Source: Bryobacterales bacterium
GTDB lineage: Bacteria > Acidobacteriota > Terriglobia > Bryobacterales > Bryobacteraceae
Reading direction: 5' to 3'
DNA length: 8,263 nt
NCBI GenBank assembly: GCA_003487005.1
Contig: DNFG01000045.1
Span: 1 to 8,263 of the forward strand
Below, piece by piece: positions 4,753 through 8,263 of this stretch (positions within the stretch are counted from its first letter, which is position 1; the number at the start of each line of letters is the position of its first letter). The notes beneath the pieces were generated by a model, which saw only the letters and a program-made list of their open reading frames with translations, was not told where the DNA came from and ran no database searches. The translations under genes and the position numbers were made by a program.

Positions 4753-7592
4753 GGGCGGCCCAGGATATCGCGGACCGCCGCGGCGCAGCGTGCGCAGATG
4801 CCGGGGTAGTTCGCATCCGTGCCCCGGTCGAAGGTGAACTTCCAGCAACGGTCGCACTTGGCGCCGGAGGTTCGTTCGACGGTAATCGCCAGGTCCACGC
4901 CCTCGGGCGCGGCCTGCAGAATCACCTCGGAGACGATCAACAGCGAAGGCAGTTCGGCGAGATAACTTTCAAGCAGCGGCCAGAGGGCCGGTCCCGCCTC
5001 CAGCAGCACCCGGGCTTCCAGCGGGGCGCCGATCAGCTTTTCGTTGCGCGCGGTTTCGAGGCTCTTGAGAACCTGGTCGCGGACCTCCATCAGACGATCC
5101 CAGTTTGCGCTGAGTTCACCGCCTGTGCCTTCGAGACCGTCAAGCAATTCAGCGGCGGTGGGGAACACGGCGAGGTGGACGCTGGCCGGAGCGCCGCCGG
5201 GCCTCCGGGTGTGCGACCACACTTCTTCTGCCGTGAAGGCGAGCAACGGCGCGATGAGTCTGACGAGAGCATAGTGGATCCGATAGAGCGTCGTCTGTGC
5301 GGCGCGACGCGCGGCCCAGGAAGGCGCGGAGGAGTACAGCCGGTCCTTCAGAATGTCGAAATAGACCGAGCTCAGATCCGTCCCGGCAAAAGTGTAGAGC
5401 GCCTGGTAGACACGATGGAAGGCGAAGCGTTCGTAGTGAGCGCGGCAGTCCTCGACAAGTTTCGCCGTGCGGCGCAGCATCCACTGGTCGATCTCGGGCA
5501 GATCGGCGGCCGGCAGGGCATCGGCCGCGGGGTCGAAGTCGTGGAGGTTGCCCAGTGCGTAACGGAAGGTGTTCCGCAGTTTACGGTAGGCTTCGGTCAG
5601 CCGCGAGAGGATCACTTCCGAGATGCGGACGTCCTCGGTGAACTCAACCGAAGCGACCCAAAGCCGCAGTACGTCGGCGCCATATTTCTTGACGATCTCC
5701 TGCGGCTCGATGATATTGCCGAGCGACTTCGACATGGCGCGGCCGTCGGCATCGAGGGTCCAGCCATGGGTGGCGCAGTTGCGATACGGGGCGCCGCCGC
5801 GCAGGCCGACGCCAACGAGCAGCGAACTGTGGAACCAGCCCCGGTACTGGTCGCCGCCCTCTACGTAAAGGTCGGCGGGCCAGGGTAGATTGAAGCGTTC
5901 GCACAGGACGGCGAGGTGGCTGGATCCGGAGTCGAACCAGACGTCCAGGATGTCGCTCTCCTTGCGAAAGCGGCCGCTGCCACATTTGGCGCAGTGCACG
6001 CCAGGGCCAAGGAGTTCCCCGGCGGTTTTGGTGTACCAGATGTCGGCGGTGTGTTCGGCGAACTGGTCAACGACACGATCGAGGTGTTCGCGGTCCGTGA
6101 GCGGTTCGCCGCAATCCTCGCAATAGAAAACGGTGATCGGCACACCCCAGACTCGCTGGCGCGAAATGCACCAGTCGGGGCGGCCCGCGATCATGTTCGA
6201 GATGCGCTCTTCGCCCCATTCGGGGTGCCAGTCGATCTGCTTGATGGAGTCGAGGGCGTCCTGGCGGAGGGTCTGCTCGGACTGGCCCTTCTGGTCCATC
6301 CCGATGAACCACTGCTCGGTGGCGCGGAAGATCGTCGGTTTGTGGCAGCGCCAGCAGTGCGGATAGCTGTGACCCAGCGACTTGTGCCCGCAGAGGGCGC
6401 CGGCTTCGCGAAGCAGATTGACGACGAGCGGATTGGCGTCCCAGACGGTCTGGCCCAGCAGGACGGCCGGGATCACCCCGGACGCCCCCTCGGCCTGGAA
6501 GAACTGTCCGGCGGCATCGACGGGGCAGTACGTGGGCAGGCCATAGCGTTGGCCTGTGACGTAGTCCTCCTGGCCATGACCGGGGGCCGTGTGGACAACG
6601 CCGGTGCCCTGTTCGAGGGTCACATAGTCGGCCAGCACACCGACGCTTTCCCGTTCAAGCAGCGGATGGGCGAATTTGGTGTGTTCGAGGCGTTCGCCTT
6701 TCAGCCGGGCCAGGATGGTGTACTCGGGCCAGCCGCAATTTTCCGCCGTGGCGGCAACCAACCCTTCGGCCACGATGTACACGTCGCCTCGGGCTTCCAC
6801 GGCGACATAGTCGAGGCGCGGATGGAAGGCGAGGGCGACATTGGCGGGGATGGTCCAGGGGGTGGTGGTCCAGATCATCCCGAAGACGCTGCGGCCGGCG
6901 AGGGCGGGGTCGAGCGCGGCAGGGTCGCTGGTCAGTGCAAACCGGACCCAGATGGAGGGGCTGGAATGATCCTCGTACTCGACCTCAGCTTCAGCAAGGG
7001 CGGTTTTGCAGCTCAAACACCAGTTGACGGGCTTGAGGCCTTTGTAGACATAGCCGCGATCGAGGAAGTCGACGAAGGCGCGGGCGATGACGCTCTCATA
7101 CTGGGCGCTCATCGTCAGGTAGGGGTCTTCCCAGCGGCCGAAGACGCCCAGGCGCTTGAATTCGCGGCGGTGGATGTCGACGTACTTCTCGGCATACCGC
7201 CGGCAGACGCCACGAATCTGCGCCGTGGTCATTTGAGCCTTCTTCGACCCGAGTTCGCTATCGACCTTGAATTCGATGGGGAGGCCGTGGCAATCCCAAC
7301 CCGGCACGAAAGGAGCGTCGAAGCCGGCCATCGATTTCGATTTGACGATGAAATCCTTCAACGTCTTGTTGAAGGCGGTGCCCATGTGAATGTTGCCGTT
7401 GGCGTAGGGGGGGCCGTCGTGCAGGATGTAAGTGGGCCGGCCCTGCGCGGCTTCACGGATTTGGCGATAGAGGCCTTCGGATTCCCACCGTTCGAGCAGT
7501 TTGGGCTCGGTGGTGGGCAGATTGGCCTTCATCGGGAAGTCCGTCCGCGGCAGATTGACTGTCTTCTTAAGATCTTCGACTGGAGATTCCAT
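4749..7592 (-). CDS. ileS: Isoleucyl-tRNA synthetase
   Basis: IleRS attaches isoleucine to tRNA-Ile in the cytosol and clears mischarged valine. Numbered from ATG 7592, the 947-residue protein shows the class I nucleotide-binding signature in PPYANGNIHMGT, with HMGT at 69-72 in place of HIGH. The CP1 editing domain has WTTTPWTIPANVA (241-253) and HTAPGHGQEDY (334-344) with the conserved Asp343. WCISRQRVWG lies at 474-483, the DILDVWFDSG block at 547-556 and the second signature AMSKS at 619-623, where the usual first lysine is alanine. An inserted Cys pair set (Cys491/494 and Cys534/537) looks like a zinc ribbon, and a C-terminal zinc finger has Cys913, 916, 933 and 936. Length matches bacterial IleRS. 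A TTG at 7619 would add nine residues, but ATG 7592 fits the family N-terminus (residues 11-20 TVNLPRTDFP) and has an AGG 6 nt upstream. It is followed by lspA with a 4-nt GTGA overlap. Confidence 0.97.
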   Translation of the reverse strand: MESPVEDLKKTVNLPRTDFPMKANLPTTEPKLLERWESEGLYRQIREAAQGRPTYILHDGPPYANGNIHMGTAFNKTLKDFIVKSKSMAGFDAPFVPGWDCHGLPIEFKVDSELGSKKAQMTTAQIRGVCRRYAEKYVDIHRREFKRLGVFGRWEDPYLTMSAQYESVIARAFVDFLDRGYVYKGLKPVNWCLSCKTALAEAEVEYEDHSSPSIWVRFALTSDPAALDPALAGRSVFGMIWTTTPWTIPANVALAFHPRLDYVAVEARGDVYIVAEGLVAATAENCGWPEYTILARLKGERLEHTKFAHPLLERESVGVLADYVTLEQGTGVVHTAPGHGQEDYVTGQRYGLPTYCPVDAAGQFFQAEGASGVIPAVLLGQTVWDANPLVVNLLREAGALCGHKSLGHSYPHCWRCHKPTIFRATEQWFIGMDQKGQSEQTLRQDALDSIKQIDWHPEWGEERISNMIAGRPDWCISRQRVWGVPITVFYCEDCGEPLTDREHLDRVVDQFAEHTADIWYTKTAGELLGPGVHCAKCGSGRFRKESDILDVWFDSGSSHLAVLCERFNLPWPADLYVEGGDQYRGWFHSSLLVGVGLRGGAPYRNCATHGWTLDADGRAMSKSLGNIIEPQEIVKKYGADVLRLWVASVEFTEDVRISEVILSRLTEAYRKLRNTFRYALGNLHDFDPAADALPAADLPEIDQWMLRRTAKLVEDCRAHYERFAFHRVYQALYTFAGTDLSSVYFDILKDRLYSSAPSWAARRAAQTTLYRIHYALVRLIAPLLAFTAEEVWSHTRRPGGAPASVHLAVFPTAAELLDGLEGTGGELSANWDRLMEVRDQVLKSLETARNEKLIGAPLEARVLLEAGPALWPLLESYLAELPSLLIVSEVILQAAPEGVDLAITVERTSGAKCDRCWKFTFDRGTDANYPGICARCAAAVRDILGRP

Positions 7593-7661
7593 GGGTTGCC
7601 TGAATCTTTCATGGTACAAAATGGGTGCAACGTCCCGGTTGAGGGGCGCGTCGGAGTGAAC
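7593..7661. promoter_or_regulatory. Divergent intergenic region between ileS and the secreted protease-like gene
   Basis: This 69-bp gap must hold the start signals for both flanking genes. On the plus strand an extended -10-like TGGTACAAA (7612-7620) would give a leader of roughly 35 nt before the ATG at 7662, but no well-spaced -35 box is evident. GGAG at 7653-7656 with a 5-nt spacer is the clear ribosome site for the plus-strand gene. The 12-mer CTTTCATGGTAC (7606-7617) nearly repeats the one at 3382-3393. No tRNA-like T-box leader is visible upstream of ileS; the gap is too short to contain one. Confidence 0.4.
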
Positions 7662-8240
7662 ATGCGGATGGTGTGCCTCAGCCTGTTGCTGGCGCTGCCC
7701 GCCCTGGCGGGTGAGCCCCGGCTGTTGTCCTTCGCGGCCGGCGGCGCCCTGCTGGCGGATGCTCCGGCCGTCTTCCGGTCAGGAGGACTGGCGCTGGCGC
7801 CGCTGGAAGCACTCTATGCGGCGGAGCGGGCGATGGTGCAGGACGGCGATGGGCGGTTGCATCCCGTGTTGTGGGTGACCGGTGAAGACATGGATGCGGG
7901 GGTGGTGGAAGTTTGGGTGGGCGCACAGGCGCCCGTCGGACCGGATGTCAGTTCGTTCGGGTCCGTGCGGATGCAGGTGAGCGGGCGAGCGGCGAAAATG
8001 ACGGAGGCAAAGGAGTCCGGCGCCTTCGGGTTGATTGCTCGCCTGGAGGGCTTGCCGGCGACGGGAACCAGCGGACCACTCCACGACGAGCACGGGCTGT
8101 TCGCCGGCTGGCACGCCACCCGGATGGTCAATGGACAGTCGATTTCTTTCGCGGTCCCGCCGGAGCGTCTCGATCAAATGAGCCGCACGACAAGGCAAAC
8201 AATTGCGAAATGGAACTCCCGCCACGACTCGAAAAAAGAG
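7662..8240 (+). CDS. Secreted, apparently degenerate trypsin/HtrA-like protease domain protein (3'-truncated)
   Basis: The product begins with a Sec signal peptide (MRMVCLSLLLALPALAG, likely cleavage after Ala16 in ALA|GEP), so it should be periplasmic or secreted. The rest resembles a trypsin-like peptidase of the HtrA/DegP kind. GTSGPLHDEHGLFAGWHA (135-152) aligns with the usual GNSGGPL active-site loop and the strand after it, and SISFAVPPERL (160-170) matches the FAVP end of such domains. Ser137 would be the nucleophile, but one glycine of GNSGG is missing. The region where the catalytic histidine is expected (LALAPLEALYAAERA, 43-57) has no histidine, while Asp79 in DAGVVEV may match the aspartate. 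I infer an inactive or scaffold protease fold; the assignment rests on short motifs. GGAG with a 5-nt spacer supports ATG 7662. The genuine sequence stops at about 8240 (residue 193); the stop at 8259-8261 lies in adapter, so the real C-terminus is unknown. Confidence 0.65.
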
Positions 8241-8263
8241 GATCGGAAGAGCACACGCTGAAC
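8241..8263 (+). other. Illumina TruSeq adapter remnant at contig end
   Basis: The last 23 bases begin with gatcggaagagcacacg, identical over 17 bases to the widely used Illumina TruSeq read-1 adapter. They continue as ctgaac, which matches the next adapter bases after one missing T. This is library sequence rather than genome. Because it carries a TGA, it closes the last open frame artificially and adds six false residues (DRKSTR). Confidence 0.93.

Noticed and set aside
4753..4857. N-terminal extension of LspA inside ileS
   Set aside because: The added residues are proline-, arginine- and glycine-rich, come from the wrong frame of the IleRS zinc finger, and precede a normal LspA N-terminus. 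The GTGA junction at 4749-4752 gives the expected length.
4743..5888. A 381-codon plus-strand open frame opposite the 3' part of ileS
   Set aside because: It is antisense to the anticodon-binding and zinc-finger part of IleRS, with no signal, ribosome site or family motif.
5916..8261. A 781-codon open frame on the plus strand running through the complement of ileS into the protease-like gene
   Set aside because: The part before 7662 is antisense to the clearly real ileS and has low-complexity Gly/Asp/Val-rich content without motifs. It is open because of GC3 bias. Only the part from ATG 7662, with a signal peptide and ribosome site, is credible.

Overview
This is a GC-rich, tightly packed bacterial chromosome segment holding eight protein genes, with no RNA gene, mobile element, CRISPR array or recognisable terminator. 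The gene set and its style (a Tat-exported sugar isomerase-like TIM barrel, a CheB methylesterase, an IleRS with an HMGT signature and a C-terminal zinc finger, long antisense open frames caused by strong GC3 bias) would fit Acidobacteriota, perhaps a Bryobacter/Solibacter-type member. That placement is an inference from general impression, not a measured result.

Layout from left to right. Positions 1-615 (+) hold the catalytic part of a CheB methylesterase, probably the 3' end of a longer gene cut by the left edge. It converges, with a 13-nt antiparallel overlap, on a minus-strand operon that reads mscS (3378 to 2386), then a small unknown protein (2399 to 1869), then a family-4 glycosyltransferase (1865 to 603). 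A 34-bp divergent gap separates mscS from a plus-strand Tat-signal TIM-barrel isomerase-like gene (3413-4255). That gene converges on lspA, and a single TTAA tetramer provides both stop codons. ileS (7592 to 4749) and lspA (4752 to 4252) form a classical coupled pair with a GTGA start/stop overlap. A 69-bp divergent gap separates ileS from a plus-strand gene (7662 onward) for a secreted protein that looks like a degenerate HtrA-type serine protease domain.

The last 23 bases (8241-8263) match the Illumina TruSeq adapter with one deleted base. The right end is therefore an untrimmed contig end, and the apparent stop codon and last six residues of the final gene are artefacts.

I see no previously undescribed multi-gene system. 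Translation and envelope functions dominate: IleRS supplies Ile-tRNA, LspA matures lipoproteins, MscS protects against osmotic downshock, and the glycosyltransferase probably builds a surface or secreted glycan. Points worth a second look are the adapter artefact, the degenerate protease, the non-canonical IleRS signature motifs, the unknown protein between mscS and the glycosyltransferase, and the very compact gene junctions.
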